Assembly (NCBI GenBank): GCA_036488875.1
Contig: DASXGW010000001.1
Span: 1-64,000 of the forward strand
Direction of reading: 5' to 3'
Source of the DNA: Candidatus Baltobacteraceae bacterium
Lineage (GTDB): Bacteria > Vulcanimicrobiota > Vulcanimicrobiia > Vulcanimicrobiales > Vulcanimicrobiaceae
Length of the DNA: 64,000 nucleotides
Shown: one piece after another, positions 1 to 7,757 of the stretch
Numbering within the stretch: position 1 is the stretch's first letter
How the letters are laid out: every line of letters starts with the position of its first letter
Notes under the pieces: model-generated
Databases searched by the model: none
The model's input: the letters and a program-made list of their open reading frames with translations, nothing else
What the model was told of the DNA's origin: nothing
Position numbers and translations under genes: made by a program

Positions 1-109
1 GACGCTGTTCGCGCAGCTGTCGGAGTTGACTGATAGCGGCAAACGCCGTCACCACGATCACTAGGCCCGTAAAGGCCGTGCTCAGCGCCCCTACCGCTTC
101 CCAGCTCAT
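1..109 (-). CDS. Partial small membrane protein, N-terminus only
   Basis: The reading frame starts at an ATG at 109 and runs off the left edge of the window, giving 36 visible residues. They comprise a short lead (MSWEAVG), one hydrophobic segment and then a charged stretch with QLRQLREQR. This resembles the start of the next gene on the same strand, which has a TM followed by QLRHAR, so the two may be related single-TM proteins of the DUF4760-like type. Function is unknown. The real extent cannot be judged from here. Confidence 0.5.
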   Translation of the reverse strand, partial: MSWEAVGALSTAFTGLVIVVTAFAAISQLRQLREQR

Positions 110-161
110 GGTTCCATCCTTAATGGAAGCCTATGCGACGCATCGCGGAGAGCGCCTGCAT

Positions 162-181
162 TGTCACATTTTGTCACGGAC
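162..181. repeat. 20-bp direct repeat, copy 1
   Basis: A 20-base sequence built on a doubled TGTCAC/TTGTCACGG motif occurs identically at 162-181 and 937-956, in the same orientation. The two copies flank the minus-strand gene at 258-854. This could be a duplicated promoter or operator segment, or the footprint of an insertion. The sequence alone does not decide. Confidence 0.7.
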
Positions 182-189
182 GGGTCGGA

Positions 190-246
190 AACGATCGGTA
201 TCGGCTGGAATCCCCAAGTGAGGGTTCGAGTCTCCGGCCATCCCAA
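190..246 (+). repeat. tRNA-3'-end-like element, copy A
   Basis: This intergenic stretch ends in a T-loop-like GGTTCGAGTC followed by CCGGCCATCCCA and an A-run, like the TPsiC arm and acceptor of a tRNA. No D-arm, anticodon arm or matching 5' acceptor strand precedes it, and the T-stem pairing is poor, so it is not a functional tRNA. It shares about 50 bases of near identity with copy C at 5771-5826 and its 3' part with copy B at 2497-2527. A remnant of a tRNA-directed attachment site is an inference. Confidence 0.5.
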
Positions 247-257
247 AAGATGTGCTC

Positions 258-854
258 TCAACTCTGTGCGAGCGAGGCGGCGTATTCCTTGTCGGCTTCG
301 AGCCAATCATCTTTGAGGCCAATGCGCCGTACGTCCGTTGGATAGGCGCCGTTGGGATGCGCCGCCATCCAGTCCTGTGCTAAAACCGCGAGATATTCGA
401 AGTTCTCGAGAAGCCCGTCACCCATTGTGCGGCGCTCTATAGCAGTAACCGGCGCGAGCTTGTTCCAAACAGAGAGAATGACGTCGCACCACATTTCTAA
501 AACGAGTCTCTTATCGACGAGTCCCGCCTTGGCAAGAATTCCCATGATTTCGAAGTGGTTCCCGACCTTATTTATCTTTGACTTGAGATCGCGTATCTCG
601 TCCCTTTTCTTGTCGCCCACCGCGATTTGATGCCGAAACGGCGGATCTTGTAGCCGTACAGGCAGGTCTTGCATCACAAATTGCTCGGCACTTACGAAGT
701 CCGGCTCAGCTCTCACTTCTTCAAGCTCATTGATAGCAGCAATTTGGTTGCTGCTGCGAGCGTGGCGGAGTTGAACAATGGCGGCGCCGGCGGTTGCCGC
801 AATAACGATGAACGTACCGAGCGTGGCAAATGTATTGATGAGCGCCAAAGACAT
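258..854 (-). CDS. Single-TM protein, DUF4760-like, unknown function
   Basis: The ATG at 854 is preceded six bases upstream by GGAGG, so it is preferred over an in-frame start 75 bases further out. The 198-residue product begins with one hydrophobic segment (about residues 4-26). A QLRHARSSNQ stretch follows, then a soluble, mostly helical domain with motifs such as NHFEIMG and EMWCDVILSVWNKLAP. This layout matches small membrane proteins annotated as DUF4760, whose role is not known; the assignment is from memory of the family. The gene lies between two copies of a 20-bp direct repeat and next to a tRNA-3'-like element, in what looks like accessory DNA. Confidence 0.65.
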   Translation of the reverse strand: MSLALINTFATLGTFIVIAATAGAAIVQLRHARSSNQIAAINELEEVRAEPDFVSAEQFVMQDLPVRLQDPPFRHQIAVGDKKRDEIRDLKSKINKVGNHFEIMGILAKAGLVDKRLVLEMWCDVILSVWNKLAPVTAIERRTMGDGLLENFEYLAVLAQDWMAAHPNGAYPTDVRRIGLKDDWLEADKEYAASLAQS

Positions 855-936
855 AAATCCCTCCGAAAAGCGCACTGCTGATGAAGGGCTTTGTCGCTCC
901 CGTTGTCCCGTCCCTTGGGCATCGCCCACCAGGCGG

Positions 937-956
937 TGTCACATTTTGTCACGGAC
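937..956. repeat. 20-bp direct repeat, copy 2
   Basis: This is the second identical copy of the sequence at 162-181. It lies about 80 bases upstream of the start of the minus-strand gene at 258-854, so it could act as an upstream control element there. Confidence 0.7.
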
Positions 957-1198
957 TCCCAAATAGTATTCGCTTTATTTCACGAGGCTCCGCGCCCCTT
1001 TCGTTGTAGACGTGTAGACAAGCCTGAGAGCTCTTTGCGGCGATATCATCGCCGGTGACCACGAAGAATCGCTCGTCGCAGCCGCCGATCAACACGGCGA
1101 TGCAAACACAGGGGCATGCGCGCCCCGCGATCCATGGTGCCCGGCGCAGCGCGTAAATCGGACTACCGCTTCGTCAAAGGCGTCGGCCGATAGGACGC
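957..1198. other. Non-coding stretch, nothing recognised
   Basis: I see no reading frame with a plausible start, ribosome binding site and family signature in this stretch. One open frame on the minus strand has no ribosome binding site and an atypical composition. The right end leads into the promoter at 1199-1226. Confidence 0.4.
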
Positions 1199-1226
1199 TT
1201 GAAATTCGTCTTTTGCGTCGTACAAT
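1199..1226 (+). promoter_or_regulatory. Sigma-70-type promoter for the NHL-like lipoprotein
   Basis: TTGAAA at 1199-1204 and TACAAT at 1221-1226 are separated by 16 bases. This gives a likely transcription start near 1233, about 50 bases before the lipoprotein start codon. Confidence 0.55.
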
Positions 1227-1284
1227 AGCACTGCAATTCACAATACGCCGGAGTCGCCCCTTAGGATGGATGGAGCATGCCATC

Positions 1285-2424
1285 GTGAAACGTTATCTGT
1301 CTTTTATCGCCGTTGCGGCGATGATTGCGTCGGCGGCCTGCGCATCCCACAACGCAATCCCATCTCTTCAAGGAAGCGCTCGGACAGACTGGGCGGTGCC
1401 GAACTTTAAAGTTTCGGGCGACGTCTACGTCTCGATGGCGAGTCAGATTGCGGTCTTCGGGCCGACCGGAAAAGCGCGCGTCGCAACGATCTCACAACCC
1501 GGGAGAACGCCAACGGCGCTTGCGTTCGATCGCGCAAGCAACCTCTACGTGGGGGCTGCAAGAATCGTAGGCAATACGTGCGGCGTTGGTTCGGTTACTC
1601 GCTATCCGGCCGGTTCCATAAAAGCCAAGGCCGCGATCGACAGGGGGGTCGTTTGCCCGGTGGCGCTGGCGTTCAATAAGCACCTCTACGTCCTCAATGC
1701 CGACGACCAGATCGCCGTCTATAATCCGGCAACCCGCAAGCTGCTCTATACGATCACCGCCGGTTTGCACGTGCCCACGGCGATGGCCTTCGATCATAAT
1801 GGAAACCTCTACGTCGCCAATAATACGAGCTCCAATTCGAGCAGCGCCGGAACCGGAAACGTAACTATGTATCCGCGCAAAGCCAAGGCGCCGACGCTTA
1901 CGATTTCCTTCAGGAATTCGATACCGCTGTCGCTCGCCGTCGACTCGCATAACAACCTGTACGTAGGGAGCACGGCGAATCTTCCGTTCAGTTGTTCGAG
2001 CAGTTCTAGCAGTTCTTCAGCACCCGTGGGGTTGATGACTGAACTCGCGCCCAGGAGCACGACCGTGGTGCGTAAAATCGCACCACTTCTTCCGGTTACT
2101 GCCGTTACGATCGATTCATCCGATAATCTTTATGTGGCCGGAGCTACCGTCGCCAACGCGTGCTCGTCGTCGTCGGGAAGCGCGGAATTCGACGGAGCGG
2201 TCGCGGTTTTTCCGCCGGGAACCACGACGGCGAGCCGCACGATCGTCATGAACGATCCGTTTCTGATGGCGCTCGACGACTCCGAGAATCTCTACGTTGC
2301 GGATTGCGTAATCTCGACGTGTTCCACTACGTTCGTAATTCGAGAAGTCCGAGCGCACGGCGCGAGGATCCTTCGCAACCTCCCCGCGTTCTCACAGCCC
2401 ACCGCGCTGGCCGCGGAGCCGTAG
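1285..2424 (+). CDS. Lipoprotein with NHL/SMP-30-like beta-propeller repeats
   Basis: The GTG at 1285 has GGAG nine bases upstream and puts a Lys-Arg n-region directly before the hydrophobic core and lipobox (SAAC), so I prefer it to ATG 1270. The 379-residue product carries six copies of an 'ALAFD..GNLYVAN' motif spaced about 45-60 residues apart. The clearest are SNLYVGA, GNLYVAN, NNLYVGS, DNLYVAG and ENLYVAD. This is typical of NHL/SMP-30-type propellers, which usually bind ligands or proteins. Several loops contain runs of six to eight serines. It is probably an exported, membrane-anchored binding protein; the ligand is unknown. A tRNA-3'-like element follows the stop. Confidence 0.75.
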   Translation: MKRYLSFIAVAAMIASAACASHNAIPSLQGSARTDWAVPNFKVSGDVYVSMASQIAVFGPTGKARVATISQPGRTPTALAFDRASNLYVGAARIVGNTCGVGSVTRYPAGSIKAKAAIDRGVVCPVALAFNKHLYVLNADDQIAVYNPATRKLLYTITAGLHVPTAMAFDHNGNLYVANNTSSNSSSAGTGNVTMYPRKAKAPTLTISFRNSIPLSLAVDSHNNLYVGSTANLPFSCSSSSSSSSAPVGLMTELAPRSTTVVRKIAPLLPVTAVTIDSSDNLYVAGATVANACSSSSGSAEFDGAVAVFPPGTTTASRTIVMNDPFLMALDDSENLYVADCVISTCSTTFVIREVRAHGARILRNLPAFSQPTALAAEP

Positions 2425-2496
2425 ATCGGTCTAATGCCGTCGGCCCATAAGCGCGCCGTCGAGTAATAGGGCCCTTCGCCCTCGTACCGGGCAACA

Positions 2497-2527
2497 CGAG
2501 TTGTGGTTCGACTCCCGGCCATCCCAA
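2497..2527 (+). repeat. tRNA-3'-end-like element, copy B
   Basis: This is the shortest of the three copies. It carries GGTTCGACTCCCGGCCATCCCAA just downstream of the lipoprotein gene, in the same orientation as copies A (190-246) and C (5771-5826). The body upstream of the T-loop is not conserved here. Confidence 0.5.
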
Positions 2528-2638
2528 AATAATTGCATCTAACGCGTCATTCTCGTACGAACGATAATTGGGGAAGGGCTGCGTTCAGTCCGCAACGATC
2601 CTTGAGGGATTGAGCGCATAGGTGTTGAAGCCGCGACC

Positions 2639-4363
2639 ATGGTGCGGTCCGCGAAACTTGCGGTTTTAGCCCTGGGCATTGCCTCTATCGTGCTGGCGTT
2701 ATATAACGTCGTGACGCCGGGCCGGAATTATCTCTATTTGCTCGGGCGCCTCTCCGGGACGCCGCAGGTTCTTCTCGCCGTACCAAACGGCGGCCCCGCC
2801 CAAGCGGCAGGCTTGCGGACCGGCGACGTGCTGGACATCGCCAAGACGACCTTATCGCAGCGCATCGACATCTTCGCAGCTGCCGCCAAAGGCACCCTAT
2901 CGGTTCCCGTCGTTCGCGCCGGAAATCCGCGCGTCGTCGACGTTTCGATTCAGGAGGCGTGGCCTTCGCCATCGCGCTTTTTCGACTTAGCGCTCGTCGT
3001 TATCGAAGTCGTTTTCGGCTTTATCGTTATGCTTAGAGCCGGACATCTGCCCCTCGCGCGTATGGTCGTGTGGCTAGCGGTCGCTGAGGAAATCGGCACG
3101 GTGGGAGCCGATTTTCAGGCGGTGGGACCGACGCCGGTCTTAGCCTTCACAGTGGGAATGGTTTTCCAACTGTTCGTGCAAGCGGCGACCACGATGTTCG
3201 CGTTGATGGCCGTCGCGCAGCTACCGGCGGGAATGCGGCGCGCGCGAGTAGCGCTTCTTTGGCTTTCGCCGATTCTCGGCATGTTGTCCACGCTCGATCC
3301 CGTCTTGTTCGGCAGCATCATAAGCGTCTTCGCTCCGGCATCCCCCTTAGCGTACGTCGAGGTGCTAAACGTTGGTGCCGTGGTCACGAGCCTCAGCTTG
3401 ATGGTGCTCGTCGTGGCGATCGCGCTGAGCAGCCCGGTAGAACATCGCGCGCGGTCGATGTGGTTCGTATCGACTATTGCCTTCTGCTGGCTTTTGGGTG
3501 CCGCGATCGGCTCGGCTACTCCGCTCTGGTTCGGCGAACAGCAATGGCTTATCGGGCTCGTCTATTATTTTCTCCTCAGTTGCACGCTCATCGGTCCGAT
3601 CTACGCGACCCTACGTCATCGCGTCGTCGATCTCAACCTCGTTATTTCGCGATCGACCGCGTTTGCCGCAATTTCTATGTTGATGCTGGGTGGCTTTATC
3701 GGGGTCGAATGGTTGGCGGGAAAACTCGCAGACGGCATTCTCGAGGAAGGTTTGTGGCGCGGCGTTTTTACCCAGGCGGTCAGCTTCTCCGCGGCGATCT
3801 TCATGGGCATCTACTTACGGAGCTTTCACGCCAAGATCGAACGCTGGGTAAACTCCGTGCTGTTTCGCGAGCAGAATCGCAGGCTATCGCTACTCGAGAG
3901 TTTCGGGCGTGAAGCCGATTTAGTTCAGACGAGATCGGAGCTGTTGCTCGCGACGTTCGAAGCGCTTCGGGAGTCGCTCGATACCGACGAGATCGCGATC
4001 TTCACGAACGTGGGCGGTAATTTGATTCTCGTGCATGCATCGAATCCGAGCACCCCAGCCTTGCTCGAGCGCAGCGATCGCGTCGTCTTGCAATTGTGCG
4101 AGCGCCACCGTCCATTCGTCAGCGAGGTTAAGTCACTTCGCGGCTGTACGATCGTCCCGCTTTCGGTGCGCCGCGACCTGGTGGGCGCCATCATATGCGG
4201 TCGCAAACGCGATCGTACGGAGTATCTTCCGGAAGAAACGCGCATACTACTCTACGTGGCACAGCACGTCGCGACGTCATACGCGCTGCTTCCTCCCGTT
4301 TTACCTGGGAGCGCAAGCATGTCGTCGGGACAAGCGCTAAAGCCCGGGACCCGTCCGGGCTAA
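2639..4363 (+). CDS. PDZ-like / multi-TM / GAF membrane protein, paralog 1
   Basis: The 574-residue protein starts with one TM helix (about 7-25). A PDZ-like segment follows (about 45-105), with NGGPAQAAGLRTGDVLDI, the typical carboxylate-binding-loop region. Next come about eight hydrophobic helices (about 115-390) and a cytoplasmic GAF-like domain (about 415-555). A conserved linker, HRVVDLNLVISR, precedes the last TM pair. No histidine kinase, GGDEF or other output domain follows, so it looks like a sensor input module acting through a partner. Two paralogs with the same order lie at 5842-7641 and 7758-9578. The start codon is the first ATG; no strong ribosome binding site is visible. Confidence 0.7.
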   Translation: MVRSAKLAVLALGIASIVLALYNVVTPGRNYLYLLGRLSGTPQVLLAVPNGGPAQAAGLRTGDVLDIAKTTLSQRIDIFAAAAKGTLSVPVVRAGNPRVVDVSIQEAWPSPSRFFDLALVVIEVVFGFIVMLRAGHLPLARMVVWLAVAEEIGTVGADFQAVGPTPVLAFTVGMVFQLFVQAATTMFALMAVAQLPAGMRRARVALLWLSPILGMLSTLDPVLFGSIISVFAPASPLAYVEVLNVGAVVTSLSLMVLVVAIALSSPVEHRARSMWFVSTIAFCWLLGAAIGSATPLWFGEQQWLIGLVYYFLLSCTLIGPIYATLRHRVVDLNLVISRSTAFAAISMLMLGGFIGVEWLAGKLADGILEEGLWRGVFTQAVSFSAAIFMGIYLRSFHAKIERWVNSVLFREQNRRLSLLESFGREADLVQTRSELLLATFEALRESLDTDEIAIFTNVGGNLILVHASNPSTPALLERSDRVVLQLCERHRPFVSEVKSLRGCTIVPLSVRRDLVGAIICGRKRDRTEYLPEETRILLYVAQHVATSYALLPPVLPGSASMSSGQALKPGTRPG

Positions 4364-4461
4364 AACATTTTCTAACGGAGCGGTTGGAAACCCAAATTTG
4401 CCGGACGAGTAGGACGTCCCGAGAGTTTTTGGGCCTGATGGAGTCGCTTCGGAGCCCCTTA

Positions 4462-4470
4462 TGCTACAAT
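4462..4470 (+). promoter_or_regulatory. Possible extended -10 promoter
   Basis: TGCTACAAT fits an extended -10 element (TGn-TACAAT) about 36 bases before the ATG at 4506. No convincing -35 box lies at the right distance, which extended -10 promoters can tolerate. Confidence 0.4.
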
Positions 4471-4505
4471 CAATCTCTCTGGTGGGGCTTGAGACAAGGG
4501 GTCAC

Positions 4506-5003
4506 ATGCGCTTTTTCTACTGCGTTTTTCGTCCATTCGCACTGCTGGTTGCCGTGACGCTCGCGGTCTGCGCGCCGGGCGTCGCTACCGCGACGACGCA
4601 AAGACCGCATGTTGCCAATTTTAACATTGAGGTTGTGCTTTTGAACATGACCGGTCACTACGTATGGATAGTACCCCGATGGAGCTACGTCCTCAAAGCA
4701 GACTGGAGTGTTGAGCGCGGGGCGATTAAGTGCATGGCGCCCGGCGAGAACAGTATAGTAGTGATTGGATACGACGTCCCCCCGGAGCTTGCCGGTAATC
4801 CGCAGATTTGGATACAGGGAGCGGTGACGACCTCGCCGCAGTGCATGGGTAACGTAGTGTTTTTCGGGGACATCTTTACTGAAAAATGCACCGTGAATCC
4901 CCATGGGTCCAGCCCCCGGGCCCATGTAGAGATCATTCCGAATTTCATCGGATACGCTTTTACGCCCATGCTCAACAACCCCTATAAGAGTATTTGCACA
5001 TGA
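4506..5003 (+). CDS. Secreted protein of unknown function
   Basis: ATG 4506 is preceded by AAGGGG and starts a classical signal peptide: MRFFYCVFRP, a hydrophobic core to about residue 25, then an Ala-rich cleavage region. The mature part is about 140 residues and rich in beta-type sequence. It has four cysteines (KCMAPG, PQCMGN, EKCTVN and the C-terminal ICT) that could form disulfides in the periplasm. I do not recognise a family. Its stop overlaps the next start as ATGA, so the two are translationally coupled. This stretch is less GC-rich than the rest of the window. Confidence 0.6.
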   Translation: MRFFYCVFRPFALLVAVTLAVCAPGVATATTQRPHVANFNIEVVLLNMTGHYVWIVPRWSYVLKADWSVERGAIKCMAPGENSIVVIGYDVPPELAGNPQIWIQGAVTTSPQCMGNVVFFGDIFTEKCTVNPHGSSPRAHVEIIPNFIGYAFTPMLNNPYKSICT

Positions 5004-5635
5004 AACTGCATACGCTTGCGATCGCTCTCGGCTTGGTTGGAATTGCCGCAGTCGCGGCCGGTTGTCGTGGGGGCAGCGACGACTTCACGCGGTCCGGATC
5101 GTCGCAGTCCTCGGTGCTCCAGCCCAAGGACTTGGGGAGCTCGACCTGTCCGGGTACGTCCGGAAATGCCCCCGGTCCGTATACGGTGTTTCAAGCTACC
5201 GGAAATATCAAGAACGGTGCCTTCACGCTGTCGGCCGAGAGCGCCAAGTATTTCGTTTTCCGTATGACTCCGGACGGCTCGAACCCGCCGAAGCCAGCTC
5301 CGCAGTCCGCGACGAAGACCGGCCCCACTCCGCGGCCGACACGCACGTACTTTGGGACGTTCACCTTGAATCGCGGCACCAGCGGATGCGTCGTCTTGTT
5401 AACCTCGGTGAACGGGACGCCGATCGCGCGCGGCGTGAATGCGGTGTTAACCGCCGTTCCGAACATTGCCGCAGAGCCTTCGCGCTGGAAATTGCTGGCG
5501 AGTGGACCGATGAAGCTAACCCTCAACGGATTTCCCGCAACGGGCTCCGACGGCTCGTTCACTTTGCTGACGAAGTCGGGGAAGCGGTATCGTACCGGCA
5601 GTATCGAGTTCTTTGGGTACGTCGTCGATCCTTAG
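5000..5635 (+). CDS. Lipoprotein of unknown function
   Basis: The ATG at 5000 overlaps the preceding stop by four bases (ATGA). The 211-residue product begins MKLHTLAIALG and has a lipobox VAAGC at about residue 21, so it should be lipid-anchored. A Pro/Lys/Thr-rich linker (PPKPAPQSATKTGPTPRP) sits in the middle, flanked by two beta-rich segments, the second ending EFFGYVVDP. I recognise no family. Coupling to the secreted protein upstream suggests the two act together on the cell surface. Confidence 0.6.
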   Translation: MKLHTLAIALGLVGIAAVAAGCRGGSDDFTRSGSSQSSVLQPKDLGSSTCPGTSGNAPGPYTVFQATGNIKNGAFTLSAESAKYFVFRMTPDGSNPPKPAPQSATKTGPTPRPTRTYFGTFTLNRGTSGCVVLLTSVNGTPIARGVNAVLTAVPNIAAEPSRWKLLASGPMKLTLNGFPATGSDGSFTLLTKSGKRYRTGSIEFFGYVVDP

Positions 5636-5770
5636 AACGATAGCGACGCGCAAGGTAGCACCGCGAAAAAGAACGCTCAAATAGCCGAGGAAGGTCGGAA
5701 ACGGTCGGGATCGGGGGCCATTCGCGAGCTAGTGTGACGGAACAGCCTTACGGAATAACACTTTTCGGTA

Positions 5771-5826
5771 ACCGTCGGTATCGGCTGGAACCCCCGAGTT
5801 GTGGTTCGAGTCCCGGCCATCCGAAA
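5771..5826 (+). repeat. tRNA-3'-end-like element, copy C
   Basis: Shares the sequence CGGTATCGGCTGGAA, then GGTTCGAGTCCCGGCCATCC, with copy A at 190-246. It lies between the lipoprotein gene and the convergent paralog-2 gene. The T-stem does not pair well and no 5' half is present, so it is not a working tRNA. Confidence 0.5.
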
Positions 5827-5841
5827 GAAAAGCTCCTCATG

Positions 5842-7641
5842 TTATCCGCCTTCAACTCGTCTGAGTGCGGACGTTTCGCGCCCAAGCCTTGCAATAGCAT
5901 CCGCCATTGCAGCCATCGACGCGCGAAGTTCGACGATTGAGTCGTCGCGCGCGCTGACCAGAACGTCGTACGCTGAACCGACACCGTGGGTGAACTGTGA
6001 GAGTGCTTCGATTTCATCGGGCGCGTACGCTTCGCCACCGCTGCGCTCGCCAAGAACGATCAGGCCGAGAAGCCGGCCGCGAGCGAGCATAGGTGCGGCA
6101 AGCGCGCCCCGCATGGCACCAGAATAGCGATGCGGGTCAAGTGGTTTGTGCCACGTCTTGAGGGCGAGAATCGCGGGATCGTTTTCATCGATGGCTTCAA
6201 TGGTGCCGTTTCCAAACGAGCGCGCCGCGACGAACGCGCCCTCTGCTTCCAGGAGGATTGCGGCGTCGCGTGCGTCAGTGTGTTTCGCAAGCCTTTCGGC
6301 AGCCTGATCGAGCAGCGCCTGCGAATCGGTGACGTACGCCGCCTCTTTCGAGAAGTCCAGTAGGGCTCGCTCGTTCTGGTGCCGCTTGTGGAAGAAGGAG
6401 GATTCAATGAACCGGTCCACGCGCTTGTGGATCGGATTGAGCGAAAGTCCTAGCACGAGTGCCAATGCACCGTTAGCGATCAGCCCCGTTGCATGGCTGA
6501 CGCCCGCGAGCGTCGTACCGAGCAGCCATTCGAGCAGTACGAACGACGCGACGACGATTGCCGACACCGCACCAACGACGAGTGCGCGACTTAGCACGAA
6601 CTCGAAATCCAGTACACGCCGCTTCAATAACGCGTACGTGACAATCCACGCACCGGCGAGCCACGTCGCGTTGACGAATGCCGACTCGCCGACGATGGCA
6701 AACCACGACGAGCCGACGATGAGCGCGCCGAGGGTGCCAAGTGATGAAAATGCGAGTATGGCAATTGGGAGCGGCATGAGCGTCCACGCAACTCGTGGCC
6801 GGTCGGGCGCCGCGGAAGACGAAATGGCCATCACTGCGGCGAGCACCGTCAACAGGCTAGCTGGAATGCCGAACATTCCCGGAACGGGACTTATCCGGTC
6901 AACGAATGGCGTCGGGTCGAACCAAAGCGTGGCAATGCCGACGGACGCCGCGACGGCGCTCAAAAAGAACAACCCGACGAAGCCGCGGCCCAGCCACTCT
7001 ATCCAAGTGCGAGCGGCGCTGCGCTCGCCGAACCGGGACGAAAGCGCAATGAGCAGGATCAAAGCTGCGCAAAGGGATGCCTGCGATCCCACGAGGAGGA
7101 CAAGATGCAGCCAGGTCCACGGGACGACGAAAAACGTTGGATTCAGTTGGAAGCCGGTGATGAAAAGAAGCACCAGCGCGAGTGTCGCTGCGTCACGTCG
7201 CTCGTGGCGGCGCAAAACGACGAGAAGCGCACAGCCAACGAACCAGAGGTTAGCTATTGTAACGGACAGCATCACGGCGAGCTTCCAAACCCATGCACCC
7301 TCCCATATGGTGCTCCCCGTTACGTCGAGTCGCACCGCCGAAGTTCCGCGTTCGGCCAAGAGCGTCACGGGCTGCGTTCCCATGAGCTGATAGAGCACCG
7401 CGAACCGAGCGTCGGTGTTTTGCTTGCGCAGATCGACCACGTCGCCGTTACGCAGTCCCCCAAGCGCCGACGCGCCTCCGGAAACGGGCGCGCCGATACC
7501 GACGGTAAAAGCGCGTATCGGATGGAAGTTCGAATCCCACCAGCCGTACCACGGCCGGCCGCCGAGTCCGAACTTATCCGCAGCGGCGAAAAACGTGATC
7601 GCAAACGCTAACGCACACAGAAAGAGCAGCCAACCCTTCAT
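5842..7641 (-). CDS. PDZ-like / multi-TM / GAF membrane protein, paralog 2
   Basis: ATG 7641 has AAGGGG eight bases upstream and begins directly with a TM helix (MKGWLLFLCALAFAITFF), so longer in-frame starts are rejected. The 599-residue product has the same layout as its neighbours: first TM, PDZ-like region with SALGGLRNGDVVDLR, a block of TM helices, the linker RVLDFEFVLSR, a last TM pair, and a GAF-like domain near residues 420-560. A short coiled-coil-like tail (SMAAMADAIARLGRETSAL) ends it. No enzymatic output domain is present. It is divergent from paralog 3, with 116 bases between the start codons. Confidence 0.7.
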   Translation of the reverse strand: MKGWLLFLCALAFAITFFAAADKFGLGGRPWYGWWDSNFHPIRAFTVGIGAPVSGGASALGGLRNGDVVDLRKQNTDARFAVLYQLMGTQPVTLLAERGTSAVRLDVTGSTIWEGAWVWKLAVMLSVTIANLWFVGCALLVVLRRHERRDAATLALVLLFITGFQLNPTFFVVPWTWLHLVLLVGSQASLCAALILLIALSSRFGERSAARTWIEWLGRGFVGLFFLSAVAASVGIATLWFDPTPFVDRISPVPGMFGIPASLLTVLAAVMAISSSAAPDRPRVAWTLMPLPIAILAFSSLGTLGALIVGSSWFAIVGESAFVNATWLAGAWIVTYALLKRRVLDFEFVLSRALVVGAVSAIVVASFVLLEWLLGTTLAGVSHATGLIANGALALVLGLSLNPIHKRVDRFIESSFFHKRHQNERALLDFSKEAAYVTDSQALLDQAAERLAKHTDARDAAILLEAEGAFVAARSFGNGTIEAIDENDPAILALKTWHKPLDPHRYSGAMRGALAAPMLARGRLLGLIVLGERSGGEAYAPDEIEALSQFTHGVGSAYDVLVSARDDSIVELRASMAAMADAIARLGRETSALRRVEGG

Positions 7642-7757
7642 AGCGTGCCCCTTCGAGAGAGGCGCAACTTGACCATCTCGCTCGAAGTGGAAGTGTTGTG
7701 CTCTCGATATTCGTGCGAGGGTGCGCGGCCCGGCGGTCACGAATCGACTGCAAGTCA

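Noticed and set aside
190-246. A complete tRNA gene ending in CCGGCCATCCCA
   Set aside because: The 5' acceptor strand, D-arm and anticodon arm are missing and the T-stem has mismatches, so it is listed only as a tRNA-like repeat.
1089-1283. A minus-strand frame of about 64 residues upstream of the NHL-like lipoprotein
   Set aside because: No ribosome binding site, atypical arginine-rich composition, and it covers the promoter of the lipoprotein gene. A short DAFDEAVVRF stretch hinted at a decayed gene but could not be supported.
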